In this document: positions 15,834 through 25,460 of the stretch, piece by piece
Numbering within the stretch: the stretch's first letter is position 1
How the letters are laid out: each line of letters opens with the position of its first letter
Assembly (NCBI RefSeq): GCF_001445575.1
Contig: NZ_CP013200.1
Span: 558,001-622,000, forward strand
Direction of reading: 5' to 3'
Source of the DNA: Arthrobacter alpinus
GTDB lineage: Bacteria > Actinomycetota > Actinomycetes > Actinomycetales > Micrococcaceae
Length of the DNA stretch: 64,000 bases
Program-made: the position numbers and the translations under genes
The notes under the pieces: model-generated
What the model saw: the letters and a program-made list of their open reading frames with translations, nothing else
Databases searched by the model: none
Told to the model about the DNA's origin: nothing

Positions 15834-17638
15834 GGCCTACTTCTGGTATCACCTTAGGCGGCAGGTTCCAACTCACATCACGCATTGCCATTGGCGGCAT
15901 GGGTGAAGTGTGGAAGGCGCAAGATCTAGTCTTGGGCCGGATCGTTGCCATTAAGATCCTCAAGGATGAGTACACGGGGGATCCCGGCTTCCGCGCCAGG
16001 TTCCGGGCAGAGGCCAAGCACACTGCCCTGCTCAACCATGAGGGTATTGCCAACGTCTTTGACTACGGCGAAGAAGATGGCTCAGCGTACTTAGTCATGG
16101 AATTGGTTCCCGGCGAGCCGCTCTCCAGCATGATCGAGCGCGAGCGGGTGCTCTCTGCCGACTGGACGCTCTCGATGATCGCCCAGACGGCCCGCGCCCT
16201 TGCCGCAGCCCACGCACAGGGCTTGGTGCACCGGGATGTAAAGCCTGGCAACTTGCTTATTACCCCTGAGGGCAAGGTGAAGATCACCGACTTCGGTATT
16301 GCTCGCTTGGCTGATCAGGTGCCGCTGACTCAGACCGGTCAAGTCATGGGCACTGCCCAGTACTTGGCGCCGGAACAGGCCACGGGTCAGATTGCAACCG
16401 GATCGAGCGATATATATGCCTTAGGCGTTATAGGTTATGAGTGCATGACGGGGCACCGTCCGTTCTCCGGCGAATCCCAGATTGCCATTGCCTTGGCACA
16501 GGTCAACGATGCTCCGCCACCACTGCCCGACACGCTCCCAACACCCGTACGGGCATTGCTCATGTCCATGCTGGCCAAGGAACCTGCCAACCGTCCGTCT
16601 AACGCTTTGAAGTTGGCTGAAGCCGCTGACGCCATTCGCGCAGGTGACGTCAAGGCTGCCCATGCCGCCGTACCCGGGATGCTTTTGTTTGAGGCCACAA
16701 CCGGTCCCATCACAGCCCCCGTGGACATCAACGCGACGGCTCCCACCTCCGTGGTCAGCAGCATCTCCGAACCCAGCACCACCGCGCTTCCCACCATCTC
16801 CGACGATGCGCAGGATGGCGCCGGCGCACCCACCCGCTCAGAGATCCTCGGTGCCGAGCGTGCCTGGCAGGCAGAGCACGACGACGAGGACGCCTTGGTG
16901 CCTTTGGAGGAGGATGTTCCTCCCGCGGCACCCGCCAAGAAGGGTCGCAGCCCGTGGACGTGGCCCATGGTGGGCCTGCTCATCCTGCTGGTCTTTGCTG
17001 TTGGTGCCCTGCTGCTGCAGAACACGAACCTCTTTGGCGGCAGTCCCGAAGCCACGGCAACGAAGACTGCCACCGCGTCCGCGACCCCGTCGGCGCCTCC
17101 CACCACTACTGAGGCGCCGACTCCCACTGAGGAATCGTTGCCGCCAACCACAACGCAAGCCCCGGAAGAGATTGTGGTGAATCCAACCGAGTTCCAGGGC
17201 CTGACCTTTGATGCCGCCCGTGCCAAACTGATTGAAATGGGTCTGGTGGTCAACGCTCCGGTGGATGTAGTTAGTGATAAGACTGCAGGCACCGTAACGG
17301 AAATTTCTCCCACAGGACCGTTGGCTCGTGGTTCTGCCGTCACTTTGACTGTTTCATCAGGACCTGAAATGGGTACCGTGCCTTCATTTACTGGCCAAAC
17401 CGGCGATAGTTTCAGCACAGCCCTTGTGGCCGCCGGTTTCAAGCCAAATGGACTTCCTCAGGCATCAGATCTGCCTGCGGGTCAGGTAATCGCGAGTGAT
17501 CCAGGTGCTGGAGCAAAGGCACCAAAGGGAACCCAGGTGACCTATTACGTTTCCAGCGGCCCGGCCCCGGTTGTAGAAACCACCCCAGCTCCAGCCCCGG
17601 CCCCGGCTCCGGCTCCGGTAGAAACCCCAGCTCCGTAA
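15830..17638 (+). CDS. pknA: PknA-type Ser/Thr protein kinase with two PASTA domains
   Basis: 602 residues from a GTG start overlapping pbpA (GTGA). The kinase domain (about 10-270) has the glycine loop [12 protein letters not shown], the lysine in VAIKIL, the catalytic [16 protein letters not shown], and an APEQ motif. A Ser/Thr/Ala-rich linker leads to one membrane helix (about 380-400), a Thr/Pro-rich stretch and two outside PASTA repeats (about 450-515 and 516-582). Mycobacterial PknA has no PASTA repeats, so this copy also appears able to sense cell-wall fragments. It ends in a Pro/Ala tail. Confidence 0.92.
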   Translation: MRPTSGITLGGRFQLTSRIAIGGMGEVWKAQDLVLGRIVAIKILKDEYTGDPGFRARFRAEAKHTALLNHEGIANVFDYGEEDGSAYLVMELVPGEPLSSMIERERVLSADWTLSMIAQTARALAAAHAQGLVHRDVKPGNLLITPEGKVKITDFGIARLADQVPLTQTGQVMGTAQYLAPEQATGQIATGSSDIYALGVIGYECMTGHRPFSGESQIAIALAQVNDAPPPLPDTLPTPVRALLMSMLAKEPANRPSNALKLAEAADAIRAGDVKAAHAAVPGMLLFEATTGPITAPVDINATAPTSVVSSISEPSTTALPTISDDAQDGAGAPTRSEILGAERAWQAEHDDEDALVPLEEDVPPAAPAKKGRSPWTWPMVGLLILLVFAVGALLLQNTNLFGGSPEATATKTATASATPSAPPTTTEAPTPTEESLPPTTTQAPEEIVVNPTEFQGLTFDAARAKLIEMGLVVNAPVDVVSDKTAGTVTEISPTGPLARGSAVTLTVSSGPEMGTVPSFTGQTGDSFSTALVAAGFKPNGLPQASDLPAGQVIASDPGAGAKAPKGTQVTYYVSSGPAPVVETTPAPAPAPAPAPVETPAP

Positions 17639-17714
17639 TCCTTCGCCAGCCCGGCGTTCCCTAACCCAGCATTCCCCAACCTCACACCTACCCAGACAGG
17701 ACTAACTGGTACTT

Positions 17715-19646
17715 ATGAGTATTCCGCGCGTCCTCAATGACAGGTACGAGATAGGGGAATTGCTGGGCCGTGGCGGCATGGCTGATGTGTATAAGGCCCG
17801 CGACACGCGTCTGGGCCGGACTGTCGCTATCAAGTTGCTACGCGCCGACGTGGCTCGGGATTCACACCTGCATGCACGCTTTCGACGCGAGGCGCAGGCT
17901 GTTGCGGGTCTGAACCACCCGGCCATCGTTGCTGTGTACGACACAGGCGAACATGTCACGTCAGAGCATGCTGGCGACGGCGCCCACGTTCCCTACATAG
18001 TCATGGAATATGTTCATGGCAAGACGCTGCGCGATCTGATCCGCAGTAAGAGCATCACCACGGATCAGGCGCTGGAGTACTCCAGTGGCGTGCTGGCGGC
18101 CCTTGATTACAGCCACCGTGCAGGTGTAATCCACCGAGACATTAAGCCGGCCAACGTCATGGTCACCGAGGATGAACACGGTGTCCTGGGGACGGTCAAG
18201 GTTATGGATTTTGGCATCGCGCGAACCATCTCCGATTCTGCAGCCACCATGACCCAGACCCAGACCGTCATGGGGACTGCTCAGTATCTCTCGCCGGAAC
18301 AGGCGCGCGGCGAGAGCGTCGACGCCCGGAGTGACCTATATTCTGCCGCCTGCCTGCTGTACGAGATGCTCGCGGGACGGCCTCCCTTTACCGGTGATTC
18401 ACCCGTCTCGGTGGCCTATCAACATGTGCGCGAGCTACCCCCCGTGCCCAGCACCTTCAACCCACAGCTGGGGCCAGCCCTGGACGCATTGCTTATGCGT
18501 GCGCTGCAGAAGGACCGGAATCAGCGTTTCCAGGACGCGGCATCCTTCCGTCGCGCTCTGCGTGCTGCCGGCACTGGCGTTATGCCCTCTCCCGGACAGG
18601 TGCAGGCGCCCACCCACGCCTCTGCCGACGAGACCACAGTGATCTCGGCCGTCGCTGAACCGCTGACAGCATCACCTCTTCTCGGCACGCACGACGCCGG
18701 CCCCTCTAGCCGCGCCATGGCCAAGGTCATGGCCGGGGGAGCTTTAACCACTGACGACGGCGAACCAGAGCAGGCTCATGACCTCGCCCCTGCTGTCAAG
18801 CGGCGCCGTCGAGCCTGGATGGTGACGCTCTTTGTGGTTGTCGCCCTTATGCTCGGTGGTGGCGCCGTGGTGGGTTACAACATGTTGAATCAGCAACCGG
18901 CTGCTATTGCCCAGGAAACCATCCCTTCTCTGGCAGGGATGTCCAAGGACGATGCCATGTTCCGCTTGGACGCCTTGGGCATGGATGCCAGTAGCACGGA
19001 GGAGTTCTCTGCCGTGGATAAAGGCACCGTGATCCGCACGTATCCCGCTGCGGGGACCCTGACAGAATTAGGCACCGCGGTGGAAGTGTTCATTTCCAAG
19101 GGACCATCCGAGGTGGCTATTCCCAAGGATGTTGCCGGCAGGACCGACGGCGATGTGCGCCAGAATCTGGTAGATCTTGGCCTGCTCGTCAAGTCCAGCG
19201 ATCTTGTTAATGACGGCTCGATCGGCGCTAATCTGGTGGTCACCACGGATCCGGCGCCCGGCGAGAGCGTGCCCGTCGGGACTAGTGTCACCATCAAGGT
19301 CTCCACCGGTCAGGTAGCAATGCCGTCCTTGTTCGACCTGACGAAGGATCCGGACCAGGTCAAGAAAGCCGTTACTGATGCCCTGAAGAATGTTTCGGAG
19401 CATCTGGAGGTTACTTTTGAGGAATCTGAGAACTCTGTGGTGACTCCAGGTATGGTGACCGGGCAGTCCATTCAGGCAGGCGCACTGGTGGCACAGCGCA
19501 CGACGGTGGTTGTAACTCTGGCAAAGGCACCGCCAACCCCGGAACCAACACCAACGCCCACTCCCACGCCTTCGACGGCCACATCACCCAAGACCAAGAA
19601 CGTCCCCACGGAGTCAGCCCCGGCTAAGCCTCCAAAGAAGCCCTAG
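17715..19646 (+). CDS. pknB: PknB-type Ser/Thr protein kinase with PASTA domains
   Basis: 643 residues. Kinase domain about 10-275, with LLGRGGMADVYKARD, VAIKLL, HRDIKPANVM, DFGIART and SPEQARGE. One membrane helix (about 372-394, WMVTLFVVVALMLGGGAVVGY) is followed by three recognisable PASTA repeats (about 403-470, 471-538 and 539-610) and a Thr/Pro/Lys tail. Mycobacterial PknB has four. It controls growth and division by phosphorylating wall-synthesis proteins and is read by the FHA proteins encoded at the head of this operon. It starts 76 bp after pknA and faces pabA on the other strand. Confidence 0.94.
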   Translation: MSIPRVLNDRYEIGELLGRGGMADVYKARDTRLGRTVAIKLLRADVARDSHLHARFRREAQAVAGLNHPAIVAVYDTGEHVTSEHAGDGAHVPYIVMEYVHGKTLRDLIRSKSITTDQALEYSSGVLAALDYSHRAGVIHRDIKPANVMVTEDEHGVLGTVKVMDFGIARTISDSAATMTQTQTVMGTAQYLSPEQARGESVDARSDLYSAACLLYEMLAGRPPFTGDSPVSVAYQHVRELPPVPSTFNPQLGPALDALLMRALQKDRNQRFQDAASFRRALRAAGTGVMPSPGQVQAPTHASADETTVISAVAEPLTASPLLGTHDAGPSSRAMAKVMAGGALTTDDGEPEQAHDLAPAVKRRRRAWMVTLFVVVALMLGGGAVVGYNMLNQQPAAIAQETIPSLAGMSKDDAMFRLDALGMDASSTEEFSAVDKGTVIRTYPAAGTLTELGTAVEVFISKGPSEVAIPKDVAGRTDGDVRQNLVDLGLLVKSSDLVNDGSIGANLVVTTDPAPGESVPVGTSVTIKVSTGQVAMPSLFDLTKDPDQVKKAVTDALKNVSEHLEVTFEESENSVVTPGMVTGQSIQAGALVAQRTTVVVTLAKAPPTPEPTPTPTPTPSTATSPKTKNVPTESAPAKPPKKP

Positions 19647-19694
19647 CGCCACCAACAGTGCCCGCTGCTAGTGAGGCCTAGCTACGAGTGCCAC

Positions 19695-20333
19695 TCAGCT
19701 GTTGATGAGCGGGCTCAAGGTCGCCGCCTTGGCGACAGCACCAACTTCTCCAAGCGACTCGAGCCAATTGCCCAACATGGTGTAGCCGCCTTCGGTGAGA
19801 ACAGACTCCGGATGGAACTGGACCCCACACAAAGGTGCGGTTTTGTGCGCCAAACCCATGATCACGCCGTCGACCGTCTCTGCCGTGACCTCGAGGACCT
19901 CCGGAATGCTGGCCGGAACAGCTGACAGCGAATGGTAACGAGTGGCGATGACGGGACTGGGCAGTCCTGCAAAAACACTGGCGCCACGGTGATGGACCTC
20001 GCTGGTCTTGCCGTGCATGAGCTGCTCTGCGTGGGTGACCACACCTCCGTAAGCTTCGGCCAGCGCTTGGTGACCCAAGCAAACGCCCAACATGGGTTTG
20101 TTGTTACTCCCGCACCACTTGATCAGTTCGATGCATACCCCAGCTTCTGCGGGGGTACCGGGGCCGGGGGACACCAATACGCCGTCGCGCGTGCCAGCCA
20201 ATTCCACCGCTTCAGCCAAGGTGACGTCGTCATTGCGGACAACAGTGGTTTCGGCGCCCAGTTGCTGCAGGTATCCAACCAGCGTGTAGACAAAGCTGTC
20301 GTAATTATCTATGACAAGAATCCGCACTGCCAT
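19695..20333 (-). CDS. pabA: Glutamine amidotransferase subunit of anthranilate/aminodeoxychorismate synthase
   Basis: 212 residues from ATG 20333. It is a class I amidotransferase: ILVIDNYDSF at the start, the catalytic cysteine in LGVCLGHQAL, and the His-Glu pair in FHPESV near the end. It supplies ammonia from glutamine to a TrpE- or PabB-type partner not in this window, so trpG and pabA cannot be separated by sequence alone. An in-frame start 30 nt further upstream is possible but lies inside the preceding small gene; GGTGGAG just before 20333 supports the shorter form. One base separates it from that gene's stop. Confidence 0.9.
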   Translation of the reverse strand: MAVRILVIDNYDSFVYTLVGYLQQLGAETTVVRNDDVTLAEAVELAGTRDGVLVSPGPGTPAEAGVCIELIKWCGSNNKPMLGVCLGHQALAEAYGGVVTHAEQLMHGKTSEVHHRGASVFAGLPSPVIATRYHSLSAVPASIPEVLEVTAETVDGVIMGLAHKTAPLCGVQFHPESVLTEGGYTMLGNWLESLGEVGAVAKAATLSPLINS

Positions 20334-20334
20334 G

Positions 20335-20499
20335 TCAGACTCCACCACCAATCGTTGAATCATTTAGAGGGTTGAATTGGGAGAGCCAGGGGAACACAAA
20401 CTGCATCAATACCAGCACTATGGCGACCACAAAGAGAATGGTCGTGATGATGCGGAACCACAACGGTCCCGGCAGGTTTCTAAAGATCCAGCCGTACAT
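20335..20499 (-). CDS. 54-residue single-pass membrane protein, unrecognised
   Basis: A short gene running from ATG 20499 to TGA 20335-20337. It begins MYGWIFRNLPGPLWFRI, has one hydrophobic helix (about 17-38, rich in I, V, L, F) and ends NPLNDSTIGGGV. It lies 2 bp after the sortase stop and 1 bp before the pabA start, so the three genes fit together without slack. Small proteins with the N-terminal pattern GWIWRxLPGP are common next to actinobacterial class E sortase/pabA genes as far as I recall; function unknown. Its tight packing, rather than length, supports it as real. Confidence 0.75.
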   Translation of the reverse strand: MYGWIFRNLPGPLWFRIITTILFVVAIVLVLMQFVFPWLSQFNPLNDSTIGGGV

Positions 20500-20501
20500 T
20501 C

Positions 20502-21395
20502 TCAGCCTTTCCCGTTCTGATTCGCTGCAACTTGAGCGGCAATTTCTGCTGGCGGACCCGCACTAGCCGGCTGCCAGGATTCCATCACTGAGTAGCTGAT
20601 GATGCGCTCCTCCGCTCCAAAACGCGGATTGCAGCTGGTCATGGTCATGAAACGTTCGGTTGGTGCAACGCCCGGTTGCGTGGGGACGGGAGCAATGACG
20701 TCGCCACGGTTCGGCATAACAATTTGATTGTTGCGGAAAACGTACGTGTAGTAGCCATCGTTGGTCTGGACGTAGATCTTGTCTCCCGGGACCAGTGTGT
20801 GTACCGCGTCCAAGACGGCGCCGTGGGTTTGCCTATGCCCTGCTACGGCGAAGTTGCCCACCTCGCCCGGCATGGCAGAACTCTCGTAGCGACCCAATCC
20901 GAGGGTATCGAGTTGGGCCGGGGCTGTGCCTTCCACAAGGGGCCTGCTGTAGGTCTGGCCAAACCGGGGAATGTAGACCACGCCAAATACGGTACTTGGC
21001 TGCTCTGGAGCGGCCATGACTTTTGGGTCACCGTAATCAACGGGGGGCGCGTCAGGGGCTGGGGGAGTCACAGGGCCCTGGAACTCCTGCGCAAATTGGG
21101 AGACGGCAGCCTGTTGGGCGGTATTGGCTTCAATGTTGGTCCACCACAGTTCCCACACCACAAACAACAGCAAGATCACACCACAGGTAATAAGCAGTTC
21201 GCCGATGATCTGGATGAGGGTGCGGAAAAAGCCCTGTTTCTGGAGCTTGGCCCGCTCTCGCTGGGCTGATCGCTTATTTCTCCGACGTACATTTTCATTA
21301 TCGGTGATGAGTTCCTCAACACCCACAGCTGATTCGACATGGCTAGGCGATCGAACCAAGCGGGTCTCCTGACTGAAGTTGAGCGATAATTTCAT
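20502..21395 (-). CDS. Class E sortase
   Basis: 297 residues. A basic cytoplasmic stretch (about 35-55) precedes one membrane helix (about 60-82, LIQIIGELLITCGVILLLFVVWELWW). The sortase domain (about 135-280) holds the catalytic histidine in AVAGHRQTHG, the cysteine in MTMTSCNPRF and the arginine in EERIISYSV. Class E sortases attach surface proteins in high-GC Gram-positives, often at LAxTG signals. I see no substrate with such a signal in this window. It is divergent from crgA. Confidence 0.9.
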   Translation of the reverse strand: MKLSLNFSQETRLVRSPSHVESAVGVEELITDNENVRRRNKRSAQRERAKLQKQGFFRTLIQIIGELLITCGVILLLFVVWELWWTNIEANTAQQAAVSQFAQEFQGPVTPPAPDAPPVDYGDPKVMAAPEQPSTVFGVVYIPRFGQTYSRPLVEGTAPAQLDTLGLGRYESSAMPGEVGNFAVAGHRQTHGAVLDAVHTLVPGDKIYVQTNDGYYTYVFRNNQIVMPNRGDVIAPVPTQPGVAPTERFMTMTSCNPRFGAEERIISYSVMESWQPASAGPPAEIAAQVAANQNGKG

Positions 21396-21550
21396 GCAAT
21401 CTGCAGCTGCGTTAAATACAGCTAGAATTACGTCAACAATACCGGCAGTTCACGGCCTTGGAATAATTACCCCAGCAACGTCACAGGCAATGGACAGCCC
21501 ACACCCATCGAGGTGGTCGTTTTCCCCGATCACAATGTCAAGGAGCTCCT

Positions 21551-21805
21551 GTGCCTGAGTCAAAATCGCGTCGCCGCCCCACCAAAGGTCCGGCCGAAAC
21601 GCCGTCCAGCAAGGCACAGCAACCCAACGCCGTTTGGTTCGTCCCCGTCATGGTCACCTTGATGCTCTTGGGCTTGGCTTGGATCATCACTTACTACATC
21701 TCTGATGGCCGCTTCCCCATCCCGAACATCCGTAACTGGAACATCGGCATCGGCTTCGCCATTGCCCTGGCCGGGTTCATGATGACAACGCGCTGGCGCA
21801 GCTAG
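21551..21805 (+). CDS. crgA: CrgA cell division protein
   Basis: 84 residues from a GTG start preceded by aaggagctcct. A basic N-terminal tail (PESKSRRRPTKGPAE) is followed by two membrane helices (about 29-50 and 64-80) joined by SDGRFPIPNIRNWNIGIG, the usual CrgA signature. CrgA binds FtsZ, FtsQ, FtsI and PbpA and helps place the divisome. Its position beside the fha-pknB cluster is conserved in Actinobacteria. The gene ends 3 bp before the convergent hypothetical gene. Confidence 0.93.
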   Translation: MPESKSRRRPTKGPAETPSSKAQQPNAVWFVPVMVTLMLLGLAWIITYYISDGRFPIPNIRNWNIGIGFAIALAGFMMTTRWRS

Positions 21806-21808
21806 CTT

Positions 21809-22111
21809 TCAGTCTTTGGACTCATCGCCTAGATCACTTTCACTGTAGTGACCCTTAGGATCCCCTGCGGCACGGCCCGGTACATCTCCGGCCGTGCCGT
21901 AGTCGGCTTCAATGAACCTTCCACGCTCAGTGTCTTCGGTAGCCTCTTCTGTGCCTGCCGGCCCGTAGTCGCCTTCAATATAACGCCCCTCAGGATCGGT
22001 TGAGTGGTGTTCTTCCTCGGAACCAGCCTTGCCGTAAGAGCCTTGGACGTACCGTCCGTGGCTCTCATCCTGCTTCGAATCTTGCTGCTTGGATTCGTCT
22101 TGCTCAGACAT
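21809..22111 (-). CDS. Acidic 100-residue protein with four aromatic-glycine repeats, unrecognised
   Basis: A very hydrophilic, acidic protein without signal peptide or membrane helix. It contains a repeated motif about every 22-23 residues: GRYVQGSYGKAG (19-30), GRYIEGDYGPAG (42-53), GRFIEADYGTAG (64-75) and a worn copy GHYSESDLGDES (87-98), separated by Glu/Asp/Ser/Thr-rich linkers. This regular pattern across the whole length supports a real, probably largely disordered protein. It is convergent with crgA, 3 bp apart. I do not recognise a function. Confidence 0.7.
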   Translation of the reverse strand: MSEQDESKQQDSKQDESHGRYVQGSYGKAGSEEEHHSTDPEGRYIEGDYGPAGTEEATEDTERGRFIEADYGTAGDVPGRAAGDPKGHYSESDLGDESKD

Positions 22112-22339
22112 GTTGCCGCCCTACCTTTCACAGCGCCAGAAATTACCGGCGATTGGTGACCGAGTGCTGTTTGTAGTTCCACTGTAGCCCCGCGCAGTCG
22201 TTCTGGACAGGACGCTGATCTGGCACTAAAAGAGCTCTGCCAAGCAGCCCTGTCCGAGCGTGATTATGGCCTCTGTCAGGGCCGTTGGTGCTGTAGTTAG
22301 CACCATGCCAGACTCATTCTGGCCACCAAGGCTGAGAAA

Positions 22340-24997
22340 TTATGTGTAAAAGGAATCGCTTTGATTACCAGGCTCTTCGCCGTTAATTAACGAGGCCAGC
22401 TGCTCTCTCGATTGAATGTCCAACTTGATGAAGGTCCTGTACAGGTGACCTTCAATGGTTCGCAATGAGACATGGAGCCTGGTGGCAATGGAGTTGTTTG
22501 ATTCACCTTGGGCAACCAAGAGGGCTATCTGGTGTTCCCGGCGGGTCATTTTGGGCGCTTCAATAGCATCGAACACCGGTGACACCAGACCGGGCATCTT
22601 TTCACGCATTGCAACCACCTTCGTGGCTGATTTCCTACTCTTGTGTACTTTTCCACTGTGATGGAGTTTATTCAATGCATGGGTTGCCAACTCCACAGCG
22701 ATCAGGTCAAACCCATATTCCATGGCAACTACGCTGGCTTGGTCCAGATCCGCCGGATTCTGGGACGCCATGGCGCGGGACCACTCCACAAAGAACTCTT
22801 TACTCCCGGAGTCCACTAGTGAAGCAACTTCCGACAACCGAGGCATGGCAGTGCCGTCCCCCACGCGCACCAGCAATGAGAGAATTGTCAGCTCAATTCC
22901 GGTATACCCGCGGTTGCGACATTCTCGTTGCAGGCTACGCAACCTAGCCAGTCCAAGTTCATTTTGACCAGTCATAACCTGCGCGGCTGCAGCGTAAGCA
23001 GACGCTTCAAGCTCATGGAACGTCCCGCTGCGTTGGTTCAGTGAGGCACATCGAGCCAATTGTTCTTGGGAACCCACCAAGTCGCCATGCATGACCAGGG
23101 CATAGGCCAAGAGCGCCAATGCCGTGGGACGTACTGACCAAGGATCGTAGTCTGCCAGTGCCACGGTTGCGGAACGGAGTGCCGGCAATGACTCTTCAAA
23201 ATGGCCGCGGCGGCATGCCATGGTGGCCGCAGCAAGATCCCGGAGCCCCCCAGAAAATAACATGAGGTCCGTGTTGACAAAAACCGCCGGCTCCAGCGCC
23301 GCACGCGCAAGGTCCCATCCGCCGTCGTAAATGACGGCTGCCACAGCGCGAGTGTAGGCCAAAAGGGAAATATCGGGTCGTGGAAAACCCTCTGGCCGTT
23401 CCATTACCGCAAGGACTTCGCCAGCCAGCGCCACGGCCTGGCTCATCTTTCCTACGGCGCTTAAGACTTCGGCCTGCAGTGACCTTAAAAGAACCATGTC
23501 GCTAACGTTCTGCGCCAAAGGATGCTTCAGTACCTCCTCGATGACGGCAGTGGCAGCTGCGGCATTGCCTAAGGTAACGTCCCGCATCGCGACCACAATC
23601 AAGACGTCAATGTCTGCCCTGGTGACGGCCTTCTCCGCGGGAACCATCCCGAACCGGAGATGGAAATTCTCCAGCACATGATTGAGCTTCTCTTCATAGT
23701 CCAACTCGGAGAAGTGGCTCAAGTGCACTGCCCGCAAGGCGGTGGCCGCTGCCGCCGGCGTTATGGCGAGCTCGAAAGCTCGCAGCGCTTGGCTCCGGGC
23801 TTGCGTGAGCATGTTTTGGTTCGAGAGTGCGATTGCCCCCTCCGCCAACAGTGCTGGCAGGTGCTCCGAACCGACGGACATGCTGCAAAACTGCAGCGCG
23901 TCCTTAGGCCGCATGAGCTGATTGGCGTGAATGGCGGCTTCCAGCAGCCGATCGTCGTCGAGAGTAAGCCCGCAATCGAGTGTCCACCGGGCGATGCTGA
24001 TGATTTCCTCGGGTGAAGGATGACTCGTGGCTGGCAGCAACTGTGAAACTTCAGCCAAAAGCCTTCTACTACGCCCGATGGGAACAATCGCCCGAATGGG
24101 CGCGGCCGTGGCCGGACGGGACAAGTGCATGACCAATGCCGGGCCTGGCCCAATTTTCACCAGATCCCGCTGGTGCATGTCATCCACCGCTTCCGGACTG
24201 GACAGTTCCAAGACCAAATCCATCGGCAAGGAGCCGGCCAGTGCCAAGATTTCAATGATTCGGCGAGAGTCTTCTGGAAGGTGCTCCAAATCCATCTGCA
24301 TAAATTCCCAAGACTCCGAGCCCATCAGGTCAGCAGGGTGATCCAATATCCACACACCGTTGACCTGTCGCAGCGAACCTTCCTCTTGCGCCCCTGAAAT
24401 CAGCCCTTTGAGAACCAGAGGATTACCCCCCGAACGGCTGGCCAGATAGTTGACCGTGGGCCCGGCGATTTGGCCACCGAGCGTTTCCTCAAGGATTCCG
24501 CGCACGTCATCACTGTGCAACGGTGCCAGTTCGAAGCGAGTCAAGTACCCGTCACGCCACAGTTCCCGCAGCTGACTATTATGACTGCCGTGCTGATCGA
24601 CAACAATGAGCTTCGCCTCAGAGGACATGATGACCTGCATGATAATTGCTGAGCTTTGCGAATCCAGATACTCAGAGTTATCGACAATTAAGAAAACTCG
24701 TTTGGAACTCCCCAGTGCAGCATGTATCTGCTCGAGCAGCCCATTGAGGACATCGTAGTACTCGTTGCTACGTGCCAGGTTGGCACCCACACGGGCGTTG
24801 ACGGCACCGAAGGGTATGGCTGCCAGGGCCTTACTCGCTGAGAGCCTGATCGTGGTGGACTCCCCACCGAGTGCATCCAAAATCTGGCCCAACATCCAGG
24901 TTTTTCCCACGCCCCGGGCACCAACAAGAAGCACTCCTCTCGAAGTGTTTCCTATCAGCTGTGCAACGATGTCCCCAGCTTTTGCCCGTCGGGCCAC
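22340..24997 (-). CDS. Large ATPase-type LuxR transcriptional regulator
   Basis: 885 residues from GTG 24997. The N-terminal ATPase part has Walker A GARGVGKT (26-33) and Walker B VFLIVDNSEYL (about 100). A long helical TPR-like middle (about 330-780) is followed by a C-terminal LuxR/GerE helix-turn-helix (about 815-875: TRREHQIALLVAQGESNNSI and LHVSLRTIEGHLYRT). This is the LAL architecture, in which an unknown ligand controls DNA binding. It stands alone; its upstream region is the DnaA-box-rich segment at 25.4-25.85 kb. Target genes cannot be inferred. Confidence 0.87.
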   Translation of the reverse strand: MARRAKAGDIVAQLIGNTSRGVLLVGARGVGKTWMLGQILDALGGESTTIRLSASKALAAIPFGAVNARVGANLARSNEYYDVLNGLLEQIHAALGSSKRVFLIVDNSEYLDSQSSAIIMQVIMSSEAKLIVVDQHGSHNSQLRELWRDGYLTRFELAPLHSDDVRGILEETLGGQIAGPTVNYLASRSGGNPLVLKGLISGAQEEGSLRQVNGVWILDHPADLMGSESWEFMQMDLEHLPEDSRRIIEILALAGSLPMDLVLELSSPEAVDDMHQRDLVKIGPGPALVMHLSRPATAAPIRAIVPIGRSRRLLAEVSQLLPATSHPSPEEIISIARWTLDCGLTLDDDRLLEAAIHANQLMRPKDALQFCSMSVGSEHLPALLAEGAIALSNQNMLTQARSQALRAFELAITPAAAATALRAVHLSHFSELDYEEKLNHVLENFHLRFGMVPAEKAVTRADIDVLIVVAMRDVTLGNAAAATAVIEEVLKHPLAQNVSDMVLLRSLQAEVLSAVGKMSQAVALAGEVLAVMERPEGFPRPDISLLAYTRAVAAVIYDGGWDLARAALEPAVFVNTDLMLFSGGLRDLAAATMACRRGHFEESLPALRSATVALADYDPWSVRPTALALLAYALVMHGDLVGSQEQLARCASLNQRSGTFHELEASAYAAAAQVMTGQNELGLARLRSLQRECRNRGYTGIELTILSLLVRVGDGTAMPRLSEVASLVDSGSKEFFVEWSRAMASQNPADLDQASVVAMEYGFDLIAVELATHALNKLHHSGKVHKSRKSATKVVAMREKMPGLVSPVFDAIEAPKMTRREHQIALLVAQGESNNSIATRLHVSLRTIEGHLYRTFIKLDIQSREQLASLINGEEPGNQSDSFYT

Positions 24998-25460
24998 TCA
25001 TCCCCATTTCATGCAGCGTCTGCCCATCGAGCATTCCGCCATTCTAATGCGGGCTTGCGCCGCACCAGATACAACTCAGGTCCTACCCAGACCAACAATT
25101 CTGATCCCATTCTAGGGATTATCCATCGATTGTGTCGACCACAGCCCACGTTATGGTCTGAGTTTGTTTCTAAGGACGCAGAATACGCCGCTCTGGGCAC
25201 AGATGTTTAGGATCCCAGACGAAATCCATGGGCGACCCACGCCGACCGGTGACTATTTTTGGCCCTAGCCAGCGGGGATTCTCAGTTTTGTCTCACGTGG
25301 TTGAAGACCCGCCTTGGATTGAGGAAAAGGCCAGAGTCAGCATGGGCAAACTACCCAGAGGCCGATCCTCGGGTGGCACGTCATTGGACCGTGAGAAGTA
25401 GCCCCAGATCCTACACGCGGACAGGTGCACAAAATACTGGATTTGTCACTGTCCCCAGAG

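Noticed and set aside
16435..17442. 335-codon minus-strand open frame
   Set aside because: Antisense shadow of pknA; Ser/Ala/Val-rich composition mirrors the linker on the other strand.
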